Shown here piece after piece: positions 1 to 6,550 of a DNA stretch of 10,579 bases; the stretch's first letter is position 1; each line of letters starts with the position of its first letter. The translations under genes were made by a program, and so were the position numbers. The DNA comes from Asaia bogorensis (GTDB lineage Bacteria; Pseudomonadota; Alphaproteobacteria; Acetobacterales; Acetobacteraceae), in NCBI GenBank assembly GCA_945886995.1, contig CAMCZJ010000102.1:1-10579 (forward strand). The letters are read 5' to 3'. The notes beneath the pieces are model-generated. The model had not been told where the DNA came from and searched no databases. It saw only the letters and a list, made by a program, of their open reading frames with translations.

Positions 1-234
1 CGCTAGCCGTTCTGCTTGCGGGATGCGATACAGGTTGGAGGCATGAATGATCTTGCCTGCCTGTTCCGCGATCATCCGCGTCAGGTGCTGGTGCCCATGG
101 CCGAGTGAGGAGGTCGCGATGCCCGCGCCGAAATCCAGGAAGCGTCGCCCATCTTCCGTCCAAAGTCGCGCGCCTTCGCCCCGCTCAAAAGCAAGGTCGG
201 CACGGTTATAGGTCGGCATCAGGGCGGGAATCAC
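1..234 (-). CDS. argD: Acetylornithine aminotransferase, N-terminal part (cut by window edge)
   Basis: This is a PLP-dependent class III aminotransferase that converts N-acetylglutamate semialdehyde to N2-acetylornithine in cytoplasmic arginine synthesis. Only the first 78 codons are present. Translation on the minus strand gives a typical ArgD N-terminus: an IPALMPTYNRADLAFERGEG-like opening, then DGRRFLDFGAGIA, SLGHGHQH, and HASNLYRIPQAERLA at the edge. The catalytic lysine and PLP-phosphate residues lie outside the window. I chose GTG at 234-232 because GGAG lies 9 bases upstream; an ATG five codons later (219-217) is the alternative. The gene follows the ABC permease on the same strand after 111 bases, so co-transcription is possible, but no functional link is evident. 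Other class III aminotransferases (ornithine, succinylornithine, GABA) share this region, so the exact substrate rests on resemblance to alphaproteobacterial ArgD. Confidence 0.82.
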   Translation of the reverse strand, partial: MIPALMPTYNRADLAFERGEGARLWTEDGRRFLDFGAGIATSSLGHGHQHLTRMIAEQAGKIIHASNLYRIPQAERLA

Positions 235-345
235 GTTTCCAGTCTCCAGCGCAACCGGCCCGGGCAAAGGCGACCATCGCCCCACCAAGGACCGGAAAGA
301 AGAAACTTGCCGGAAAAGCGCGCAAGATGAAAGGGGCGCCCTGAT

Positions 346-1146
346 CTATTCGCCAATATTCATCAAAGCGCCTCGGACGCGCGCCGCCTGGAATTGCGCC
401 ATGAAAAGCCAAGCCGCCAAGCCAAGCCAGATCAGATTTAGCCCAAAGGCATAGGCCAGATGATCCCAGGCAAGCTGCCCATTCAGCAGCGCTGCGCGCA
501 TGCCTTCAAAAACATGTGTTGCTGGGATGGCAAGGGAGATCGGCTGCAACCAGCCCGGCAGCACCGAAACCGGATAAAACACTGCTGAAAAGGGCGCCAA
601 GCCGAACAGCACGCCCCAGGCCAAAGCCTCCGCCCCCGCGCCGTGGCGGAGGATAAGGGCCGTCACGCCAAGCGCCACCGCCCAGCCCATCGCCATCAGC
701 GCCGCGAAATAGAGCACCAGCACCGGCCCCAGGGTCCAGATGCCAAAGCCGTACAGCAGAAAGGCGAGTAGAATGGCCGGTCCCACGCCGATGGCAGTGC
801 GGAGCATGCTCATGGCGACCAAGCCCGCCACCAATTCATGCGGGCGTAGTGGGGCCACGAAAATATGTCCCAGATTGCGTGACCAGATTTCCTCCAGGAA
901 GGAAATGGCGAAGCCCATTTGGCTGCGCAGCGTTACCTCCCACAACAATACACCGCCCAGCAGCACGCCGGCGGTGACACTGGCAGTATTGTTCTGCACG
1001 CCAGCAAGCCAAGCGGTGACAAAACCCCAGACCAGCATTTGCAGGACCGGCCAGTACATCAATTCTAAAACGCGCGGCCAGGAACGCCGATACAGCGCCA
1101 AATGCCGATACATCAGCCCCCAGATCCGCCGCGCTGCGCCGCTCAT
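346..1146 (-). CDS. ABC-2 type transporter permease
   Basis: This 266-residue inner-membrane protein is the membrane partner of an ABC exporter. It has a basic, Trp-containing amphipathic N-terminus (LALYRRSWPRVLELMYWPVL) followed by about six hydrophobic segments: near residues 28-50, 58-82, 105-135, 138-165, 172-198 and 232-252. This matches the ABC-2 permease fold (COG0842-like), and the length is normal for the family. The start ATG overlaps the stop of the upstream ATPase gene as ATGA, and an AGGGA ribosome-binding site lies about 9 bases before it, so the pair was built for coupled translation. The permease frame is intact although its ATPase partner carries a premature stop. The substrate is unknown; members of this class export drugs, lipids or polysaccharides. 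Confidence 0.88.
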   Translation of the reverse strand: MSGAARRIWGLMYRHLALYRRSWPRVLELMYWPVLQMLVWGFVTAWLAGVQNNTASVTAGVLLGGVLLWEVTLRSQMGFAISFLEEIWSRNLGHIFVAPLRPHELVAGLVAMSMLRTAIGVGPAILLAFLLYGFGIWTLGPVLVLYFAALMAMGWAVALGVTALILRHGAGAEALAWGVLFGLAPFSAVFYPVSVLPGWLQPISLAIPATHVFEGMRAALLNGQLAWDHLAYAFGLNLIWLGLAAWLFMAQFQAARVRGALMNIGE

Positions 1147-1898
1147 GCCGCGCGTCCCTGGCCGCGGGCGATATCCAGAAACACCTGTTCCAGATCATCG
1201 CGGCCATAACGTGCGATCAGATCATTGGGGCTGCCTTGGTCCACAATCCGCCCGCCCTTCAGCATCAGCACATGATCCGCGAGGCGTTCGACCTCAGCCA
1301 TATTATGGCTCGCCAGCAGAATGGCGGCACCGGACTCGGCGCGGTATTCTTCCAGAAGGCTCCGCACCCAATCGCCCGTATCGGGGTCTAGGCTTGCGGT
1401 CGGTTCGTCCAGTAGTAGCAATTCGGGACGGTTGATCAGGGATTTCGCAATCGCGACCCGGGTTTTTTGCCCCGCCGAAAGCTGCCCCGCCGGGCGGTCC
1501 AGAAACGCGGTCAATTGCAGCCTTTCCGCCAATTCGGCGATGCGATCATGCGCCTTGGGCACGGTATACAAATGCGGTTAGACCATCAGGTTTTCCCGGA
1601 CCGTCAGCCGATGCGGTAGCGCGACATAGGGTGAGGAAAAATTCATTCGTGCGAGCGCCGCAAACCGGTCCCGCGCCATATCATGGCCAAGCACCACCAC
1701 ACGCCCCGAACTGGGTACCAAAAGGCCCAGCAGCATGGCGATGGTCGTGGATTTCCCGGCACCATTGCCGCCCAAAAGCGCCCAGGTACTGCCGGCGGGC
1801 TGGGTGAAATCCAGCCCTGCCACGGCGGGCGGGTCGCTGTCTTTATAGGTTTTCGTCAGACCTTCGGCCTGAATGGCGGGAAGTGGCATGGGGGGCAT
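1143..1898 (-). pseudogene. ABC transporter ATPase interrupted by an in-frame TAA
   Basis: One reading frame spans the region with 251 sense positions plus the final stop, but codon 107 is TAA (1580-1578). The N-terminal part holds Walker A (GGNGAGKST, residues 43-51). The part after the stop, in the same frame, holds the signature LSAGQ (about 140-144), Walker B LLLLDE (about 160-165), the D-loop SLD and the H-loop histidine in ASHN (about 198). Family members normally read Tyr at this place (ENL-x-VY-x-x-LYG), and TAC or TAT to TAA is a single substitution, so a point nonsense change fits and a frameshift does not. Neither half alone is a working nucleotide-binding domain. The usual Q-loop glutamine is not obvious: the segment reads MNFSSPYVALPHRLTV. 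The start ATG at 1898 lies 35 bases after the EAL-like gene and the 3' end overlaps the permease by ATGA. A sequencing or assembly error is a real alternative to true pseudogenisation. Confidence 0.85.
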
Positions 1899-1919
1899 AT
1901 CGGCCCGAAGCAGCGTTTC

Positions 1920-1942
1920 GCCAAGTCAGGCCTTCACTTGGC
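1920..1942 (-). other. Inverted repeat around a stop codon inside the operon
   Basis: Perfect 7-bp arms GCCAAGT (1920-1926) and ACTTGGC (1936-1942) flank 9 bases. On the minus-strand transcript the 3' end of the second EAL-like gene sits in this hairpin, with its TGA at 1936-1934. The ATPase start lies about 20 bases beyond it. No T-run follows, so it is not a classical terminator. It could modulate read-through or mRNA stability, or be chance. Confidence 0.25.
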
Positions 1943-3112
1943 CGAGCGTTGGCTTTCAATCAGGCGCCCCTGGAACAGGCGAATGCCCGCTTCCCAGCCC
2001 CAGGCAATGGCCGCCGCGCGATCCGCGCCCGCCAGCACGATATGTTCCGCCGAAATGGGTAGCTTGCTGCGCAACAATTTTGTCAAACGGCTATCTGGGC
2101 TTGGAAAGTCGTCCGACCAGACAAGGCGTAGGTAGGTGAAGCCATCGCGCAGGTTTCGAACTGCCAAAGCCACAAAGGGCGAGCCAGCTTCGAGCATCAT
2201 CTTGTAACCGCGTGCCTGAAGAAAGTTGCGGGCCAGGAGAAACAAATCCGGCGTAGCCAGCGCGTCTTTGGCATTCAGAGTGATGATGAGCCTTTGCCGT
2301 TGTGATTTGGGCAAAAGGGCATCAAGCCGAAGAAATTCTGGGGAAAACAGGCTTTCCAGGCAAAGCGGTAAAGACAATGGGCGCATCTTGCGCCGTTCTT
2401 CAGGCTGGGCGATATCGCTTAGCTGTCGCAGATCAACAGATTTCAACAATCGCTGCGCGAATGCGGGCGTGAGCGAGATATCGCAACCCGGCAAGAGTCT
2501 TTCACAAATTTCCACAAGATTGGCACGCCGATCTTCCCAAAAAATCTTGGTCTCCTGGCCGCCCGGTTCCAGCCAGCAGACCTTCTGGCGGCGAAAAAAA
2601 ATACTCAAATCCGCAGCAGCCAAGCCGCGTTCGGCCGAAGCAAGGGCGGCGGTATCCGCGGCGCGCTGCTTTGGTTCCGTCAGGATCATGGCGCGCATGG
2701 CGGTAACCATGCCAAGGCTGTCTTCGACCGTCGCCATTACCGCCGCAGCTTGGGTGGGAAGGCGGAGAAAATGCACGGCCCGTTCGGCCTCCTCAGTTTC
2801 CAGCATGGAAAAGAGCACCCTTCGATGGTGCTCCAGCACGTCGCTCGTAATAGGCTGGCCGATGGCGACCAGATCTCCGCCGGGCAGCTTGAAACTGCGC
2901 ACCCGTGCCGTGCTGTTCAATGGTTCCCAGGATTCGCGCAAAAGCTCAGCGCGGCTGCCGAAGCGCCTGGCACGCGGCAGGGCAGAGAAGCGCAGCATGA
3001 GCACCAAGCGTTCTTCCCCGATCGCCACGGCATCGCGGATGGCGGTGGAAAGCGCGACTGCACCACTGGCACCCTCAGCCTTTAGCGTTGATTCTAAGAA
3101 GCGAGCGCTCAT
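1934..3112 (-). CDS. Degenerate EAL-like domain protein, second of a tandem pair
   Basis: I do not recognise a named family for this 392-residue, apparently cytoplasmic protein; it has no signal peptide or clear membrane segment. An N-terminal domain (about 30-135) contains LPGGDLVAIG. A middle segment has FFRRQ at 172-176. The C-terminal part (about 245-386) follows the EAL fold: a hydrophobic strand plus an LLARNFLQARGYKMMLEAG helix-strand (292-310), LRLVWSDDF (328-336), and HIVLAGADRAAAIAWGWEAGIRLFQG (357-382), which echoes the closing AEGVET...G-x-x-x-QG of EAL domains. The E-A-L, N-x-x-E, D-D-F-G and catalytic Lys/Glu motifs are absent, so c-di-GMP hydrolysis is not expected. The upstream neighbour has the same layout. 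The start overlaps that gene's stop as ATGA with no clear ribosome-binding site, which implies translational coupling. The EAL assignment is a fold-level inference that needs profile or structure confirmation. Confidence 0.6.
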   Translation of the reverse strand: MSARFLESTLKAEGASGAVALSTAIRDAVAIGEERLVLMLRFSALPRARRFGSRAELLRESWEPLNSTARVRSFKLPGGDLVAIGQPITSDVLEHHRRVLFSMLETEEAERAVHFLRLPTQAAAVMATVEDSLGMVTAMRAMILTEPKQRAADTAALASAERGLAAADLSIFFRRQKVCWLEPGGQETKIFWEDRRANLVEICERLLPGCDISLTPAFAQRLLKSVDLRQLSDIAQPEERRKMRPLSLPLCLESLFSPEFLRLDALLPKSQRQRLIITLNAKDALATPDLFLLARNFLQARGYKMMLEAGSPFVALAVRNLRDGFTYLRLVWSDDFPSPDSRLTKLLRSKLPISAEHIVLAGADRAAAIAWGWEAGIRLFQGRLIESQRSAK

Positions 3113-4335
3113 GACGATATCGAGGGTAGCACGGCTTCAAGCAAATGCGGCATATGGCATCCAAGCCGCCCGGAAGGGGAGGTGGCAAGCCCACGCGCAC
3201 GGCATTCGGCGCGGGTGCAAAGTGCCGCCTTGCTGCAGCCATCCATGCGCCCGGCTGCAATGATCTCCTCAATCCAAGGCCCGCTATACAGCTGAATCCC
3301 TCGGCTCAGGCCCCAGGCGAGCGCTGCTTCCCCGTCGCAGCCATCCAAAATGAGACGATCCGGTTCGATCCGGCGCAGCGCCTTGAGCGGCCCCGTATCT
3401 TCAAGGGAGGGTGACCAGTGAAGAATGAGCCAATCAACCGACAAAATTTCGGCATCCACCAAGGTGAGCGCTGTGGCGCAAAGGCCGGAAACGGCGATCC
3501 CCCAAGCTTCGCGGCCTAGGGCTTCGCGGCGTGCCGTCAGGTTTTCGAGTGTCACCGCTTCATGCAGCGGTAGCGTCGCGTAAAGGGCGCGGGCGTTTGC
3601 GGGTTCATCATCATCGGGCGAAGATTGCGAGGAGGGCAGTAATTCAGGCGATAGGTCAATCAGTAAGGGAGCGATTGGGCCGCCGCCCAGCACGGATTTC
3701 CTTGTGCCCTCATCGCCGAGCGCTTCCAATAGGCTTCTTTGCAGCAAGGATTGCCCATGGTTGAACAAGGCCCTGTCTTCCGAAAAGGGCGCCATGGCTT
3801 GCTGCAAGGCAAGAGCATCCAGCGACAGCCGTTGAAATACGAGTTTCGGCATGCTGGGGTCGGAAATATTCACAATGCTTTGCCGACGAAACACGTGCGA
3901 CAAGTTCAGCCGGTCCAATAAACCGTCGAAGCCAGAAAGTGAAACAGGCTCTGCTGCCGGAAGGTCCAGAAACTGGGGCATCCGCGGCGCATTGAGCAGA
4001 CCGGCCAAAACAGATTTGGATTCCGGAAACGGCAGAAGATCCACCGCCCCTTCACCGAGAATTTGCGCAAGCATCGCCTGGAGCCTGCTGGCCTCGTGGT
4101 GGGGGAGTTCGGTCAGAAGCCAGTCTTCCGGGGTGATTTCGAGCAAAGACCCGCCTTTGACATCCGCCATCTCTCGCAAAAGGGCGAAGACTAGCCTTTG
4201 ACTTTCAGGGGTTCTTCCTGGCGAGACCCGTAAGGCGGCTCTGCCTGCTTCATCACGCATGGCCCGGCGCACGGCATCCTGCATAGAGGACTGGCTGCGA
4301 TGGGGGTTCGAGGTGGGCATTCTAGAACTGGGCAT
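3109..4335 (-). CDS. Degenerate EAL-like protein with C-terminal cysteine cluster, first of a tandem pair
   Basis: This 408-residue cytoplasmic-looking protein is a paralogue of its downstream neighbour. Shared landmarks in the same order are an N-terminal domain (KGGSLLEITPEDW, 60-72), VFRRQ (148-152), a strand-helix LHEAVTLENLTARREALG (257-274), LILHWSPSLED (303-313) and RLILDGCDGEAALAWG-x(3)-GIQLYSG (327-352). The C-terminal part resembles an EAL domain without its catalytic acidic and Lys residues, so a binding or regulatory role is more likely than phosphodiesterase activity. Unlike its neighbour it has a tail with Cys367, Cys373, Cys378 and Cys393 (C-x5-C-x4-C-x14-C) that could bind zinc or an iron-sulphur cluster. 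I used ATG at 4335; ATGs at 4320 and 4284 are also possible and none has a strong ribosome-binding site. It opens a minus-strand operon driven from the divergent region with the Tim44-like gene. Confidence 0.6.
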   Translation of the reverse strand: MPSSRMPTSNPHRSQSSMQDAVRRAMRDEAGRAALRVSPGRTPESQRLVFALLREMADVKGGSLLEITPEDWLLTELPHHEASRLQAMLAQILGEGAVDLLPFPESKSVLAGLLNAPRMPQFLDLPAAEPVSLSGFDGLLDRLNLSHVFRRQSIVNISDPSMPKLVFQRLSLDALALQQAMAPFSEDRALFNHGQSLLQRSLLEALGDEGTRKSVLGGGPIAPLLIDLSPELLPSSQSSPDDDEPANARALYATLPLHEAVTLENLTARREALGREAWGIAVSGLCATALTLVDAEILSVDWLILHWSPSLEDTGPLKALRRIEPDRLILDGCDGEAALAWGLSRGIQLYSGPWIEEIIAAGRMDGCSKAALCTRAECRARGLATSPSGRLGCHMPHLLEAVLPSISS

Positions 4336-4459
4336 AATCAGGCATTTGGTTAGCAGAAACTTGCTAGCGATGCGTATAATTTTAAGGCCACAAGCAGATA
4401 AGTTTTTCCTGCCCCAGCTCTTCCGACGGGTTCCACCAGATAAACCTTGTTTTTACCCC

Positions 4460-4487
4460 TTCGCTCTGGCGCAATCTGCCCTATATT
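4460..4487 (+). promoter_or_regulatory. Putative promoter for the Tim44-like gene
   Basis: The TATATT at 4482-4487 is an acceptable -10 box, placed 34 bases before the start codon at 4522. The -35 is poor: TTCGCT at 4460-4465, 16 bases upstream. The surrounding divergent region 4336-4521 must also carry the promoter for the minus-strand EAL-like operon. There, TATAAT on the plus strand at 4375-4380 and the AT-rich bases around it could serve either direction, and a short inverted repeat TAGCA/TGCTA (4351-4355/4362-4366) lies beside it. All of this is by eye. Confidence 0.3.
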
Positions 4488-4503
4488 AAAACCTGTTCAT
4501 GTT

Positions 4504-4510
4504 GGGGAGG
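4504..4510 (+). promoter_or_regulatory. Shine-Dalgarno site deciding the Tim44-like start
   Basis: GGGGAGG lies 11 bases before ATG at 4522. It supports that start over an upstream in-frame codon at 4447, which would put 25 non-conserved residues before the signal peptide. Confidence 0.7.
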
Positions 4511-4521
4511 TCCCGTTTCCA

Positions 4522-5475
4522 ATGCGTAGCCCAGGTTATCTTTTGACCGCTCTCGCGGCCCTTGCGCTGGTTTTGTCGCCGATGCTGGCCGAGGCCAAGC
4601 CCGGCGGCAATTCTTCTTCCGGCAGCCGTGGCAGCCGGACCTATAGCGCGCCGGCGCCGACCCAGACCGCGCCGAATGCCGCGCGGCCTATGGAGCGTAC
4701 GGCAACCCAGCCTACCGCCCCACAAGCGGGCGCCGCAGCCCGCCCGGGCATGCCGCCCCAAGCGCAGCCGCAGCGTTCCTTCATGGGCGCGCTGGCTGGT
4801 GGTTTGCTGATGGGCGGCCTGATCGGCATGTTCCTGGGCGGCGGGCTGCTCGGCGGTATCGGCGGCTTCGGCGCCATGCTTGGCATGCTGCTTCAGGTGG
4901 CGCTGATTGGCGGGTTGATTTGGTTCGCTTTCCGCCTGTTCCGCCGCCGCCAGGCCGCGCCTGCCATGGCCGGGCCTTCCGGCTATGCGCGCCAGATGGA
5001 ACCCGCGCCAATGGGCGGTGCCGCTGCCCCGGTCGCAGGCGGCGCCTATGCTGCCCCCGTGCGCGATGTCCAAGTGACGCAGCAGGATTATCAGGCCTTT
5101 GAGCAAAGCCTGATCGAGGTGAATGCCGCCTGGTCGCGCCGTGACCTGAAGGGGCTGCGGGACTTCGCGACGCCTGAAATGGTGGGCTATTTCGCGAATG
5201 ACTACCGCGACCTGGATGCGCGCGGCTGGCGCAATGAAACCCGCGATGTGAAGCTGGAAAGCGGTGATCTTTCCGAAGCCTGGCATGAAGATGGCCTCGA
5301 TTACGCCACCGTTGCCATGCGCTTCAGCCTGCTGGATGCGACCTTTGAACAGGCCGGCGGCAAGTTGGTGGAAGGTTCCACCACGGAACGCCAGACCTCG
5401 ACCGAGCTTTGGACCTTTGTCCGTAGTGGCCCTGAGGAGCGCTGGTTGCTCTCCGCCATCCAGCAAACTGGCTGA
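4522..5475 (+). CDS. Tim44-like domain membrane protein
   Basis: This 317-residue protein has a signal peptide (1-25, ending AEA before KPGG), then a low-complexity Ser/Gly/Pro/Ala/Gln-rich stretch (26-85). Two hydrophobic segments follow: a very glycine-rich one (about 88-117) and a second (about 120-138) capped by FRLFRRRQ. A second Pro/Ala linker leads to a C-terminal Tim44-like domain (about 185-316). That domain carries the expected features: DYQAFEQSLIEVNAAWSRRDLKGLRDFATPEM, then alternating strands, then TELWTFVRSGPEERWLLSAIQQT at the end. Bacterial Tim44-like proteins (COG4395) are inner-membrane relatives of the mitochondrial Tim44 import factor; their role in bacteria is poorly defined, with lipid or protein binding suggested. 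The length is typical. The gene stands alone between its own promoter region and a strong terminator hairpin, so it is probably a single transcript unit. Confidence 0.9.
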   Translation: MRSPGYLLTALAALALVLSPMLAEAKPGGNSSSGSRGSRTYSAPAPTQTAPNAARPMERTATQPTAPQAGAAARPGMPPQAQPQRSFMGALAGGLLMGGLIGMFLGGGLLGGIGGFGAMLGMLLQVALIGGLIWFAFRLFRRRQAAPAMAGPSGYARQMEPAPMGGAAAPVAGGAYAAPVRDVQVTQQDYQAFEQSLIEVNAAWSRRDLKGLRDFATPEMVGYFANDYRDLDARGWRNETRDVKLESGDLSEAWHEDGLDYATVAMRFSLLDATFEQAGGKLVEGSTTERQTSTELWTFVRSGPEERWLLSAIQQTG

Positions 5476-5483
5476 TTGGCTTT

Positions 5484-5511
5484 CGCCGGCATGGCCTGCG
5501 CCATGCCGGCG
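5484..5511 (+). terminator. Hairpin terminator after the Tim44-like gene
   Basis: A perfect 12-bp GC-rich stem, CGCCGGCATGGC (5484-5495) with GCCATGCCGGCG (5500-5511), encloses the 4-base loop CTGC. It starts 8 bases after the stop codon. The following bases (ATGATTTCC) contain only a short T-run, so termination efficiency is uncertain, but position and stem quality make this the likely end of the transcript. Confidence 0.7.
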
Positions 5512-5563
5512 ATGATTTCCCCAGGGATGGCTTTAGTGTAACAGCCGCCCGGTGTTTGATAAA

Positions 5564-6544
5564 ATGCCCCGACATGGTGCGCCGCTTCACCGGCGTGGGT
5601 TTTTGGCGATGGGGGCGGGAATGGGTCTCTCCCTTCCCGCTCTCGCCCAGCAGCGCTTTCCCGAACGCCCCATCCGCATGATCGTCCCCTGGGCGCCCGG
5701 TGGCCCCACGGATGCCCAAATGCGCGCCATTTGCGAAGCGGCGAGCCGACGCCTGGGGCAGCCCGTATTGGTGGAAAATCGTCCAGGGGCGGCCGGAACG
5801 CTTGGTGCTTTGCTTATGGCGCGGGAAGCGCGGCCGGATGGCTATACGCTGGGCCAAATGCCAAATGGCGTCTTTCGCCTGCCCGCCCTAACCGACCGCC
5901 CGCTTTGGGACCCGATGCGGGATTTCACCTATATCCTGCGCTTGGTTGGCTATATGGGCGGGATTGTGGTGCGCGCCGATGCGCCCTGGCGAGACCTTGC
6001 GGCCTTGCTGGCCGATGCGCGGGCCAATCCGGGCAAGTTCAGCTATGGCACGCCCGGCGCGCTGACATCCGATGTGCAAATGACTCAATTGGCCCGCATG
6101 GCTGGGATTGATTGGGTGGCCGTGCCCTTCCGTGGCGCGGCGCCCAATCTGCAAGCGCTGCTGGCGGGCGTTATTCATTTCTCAGCTGAGACCAGCGCCT
6201 GGGCGGAAATGGCCCTTGATGGCCGGGTCCGTCCACTGGCGCTTTGGATGCGCGAGCGCGCCGCGCGCTTCCCCGCCGTGCCGACGCTGGTGGAGCTCGG
6301 CTTTCCGATAGATGGTGAGAGCAGCTATGGCATTGCCGGCCCACGCGGCATGGACCCCGGCGTGGCCGCCATTCTGCATGATGCGTTTCGCGATGCGTTG
6401 AATGACCCCGCGCATCTGGCCGTGATTGCGCGCTTTGATATGCCGCTGCGCTATTTGGACACCGCCGCCTATCGCGCCCATGTGACTGCGGAAAATGAGG
6501 CAGAGAAACGCCTGATGGTTGAAATCGGCGCGCCGCGGAACTGA
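5564..6544 (+). CDS. Bug/TctC-family periplasmic solute-binding protein, orphan
   Basis: This periplasmic binding protein belongs to the tripartite tricarboxylate transporter (TTT) receptor class, which usually binds carboxylates or amides. From ATG 5564 it has 326 residues. A twin-arginine-like leader (HRRGFLAMGAGMGLSLPALA, Arg10-Arg11) has probable cleavage after ALA28. Family motifs follow: PIRMIVPWAPGGPTDAQMR, VLVENRPGAAGTLGA, RPDGYTLG, an NPGKFSYGTPGA segment, VPFRGAAPNLQALLAG, and FPAVPTLVELGFP. The length is normal. A GTG at 5552, four codons upstream, is an equally weak start; neither has a good ribosome-binding site. No TctA or TctB membrane gene is in the window. Orphan Bug receptors are common in Bordetella-like betaproteobacteria and in Acetobacteraceae, where they may share a distant transporter or act as sensors. 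The gene ends 6 bases from the convergent dctM stop. Confidence 0.92.
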   Translation: MPRHGAPLHRRGFLAMGAGMGLSLPALAQQRFPERPIRMIVPWAPGGPTDAQMRAICEAASRRLGQPVLVENRPGAAGTLGALLMAREARPDGYTLGQMPNGVFRLPALTDRPLWDPMRDFTYILRLVGYMGGIVVRADAPWRDLAALLADARANPGKFSYGTPGALTSDVQMTQLARMAGIDWVAVPFRGAAPNLQALLAGVIHFSAETSAWAEMALDGRVRPLALWMRERAARFPAVPTLVELGFPIDGESSYGIAGPRGMDPGVAAILHDAFRDALNDPAHLAVIARFDMPLRYLDTAAYRAHVTAENEAEKRLMVEIGAPRN

Positions 6545-6550
6545 GAGCCG

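Noticed and set aside
235..345. Terminator or promoter between the permease and argD
   Set aside because: Only a 5-bp hairpin (269-281) and the palindrome GGGCGCCC (334-341) are seen, with no convincing T-run or promoter boxes.
1578..1580. Programmed recoding or readthrough at the ATPase stop
   Set aside because: The codon is TAA, not TGA, no recoding structure is visible, and no ABC ATPase of this class is known to me to use it. A point mutation or sequence error is simpler.
1143..1898. Two separate genes making a split ATPase
   Set aside because: The second half has no ATG or ribosome-binding site after the stop (only TTG at 1571), and both halves sit in one frame with the exact size of a single ATPase.
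2226..3263. Long plus-strand open frame opposite the EAL-like genes
   Set aside because: It is antisense to the two minus-strand genes, is very rich in Arg and Ser as shadow frames are, and shows no recognisable domain or ribosome-binding site.
4486..5466. Minus-strand open frame opposite the Tim44-like gene
   Set aside because: The plus strand has a signal peptide, domain match, ribosome-binding site and terminator; the opposite frame has none and is rich in Ala, Gly, Arg and His.
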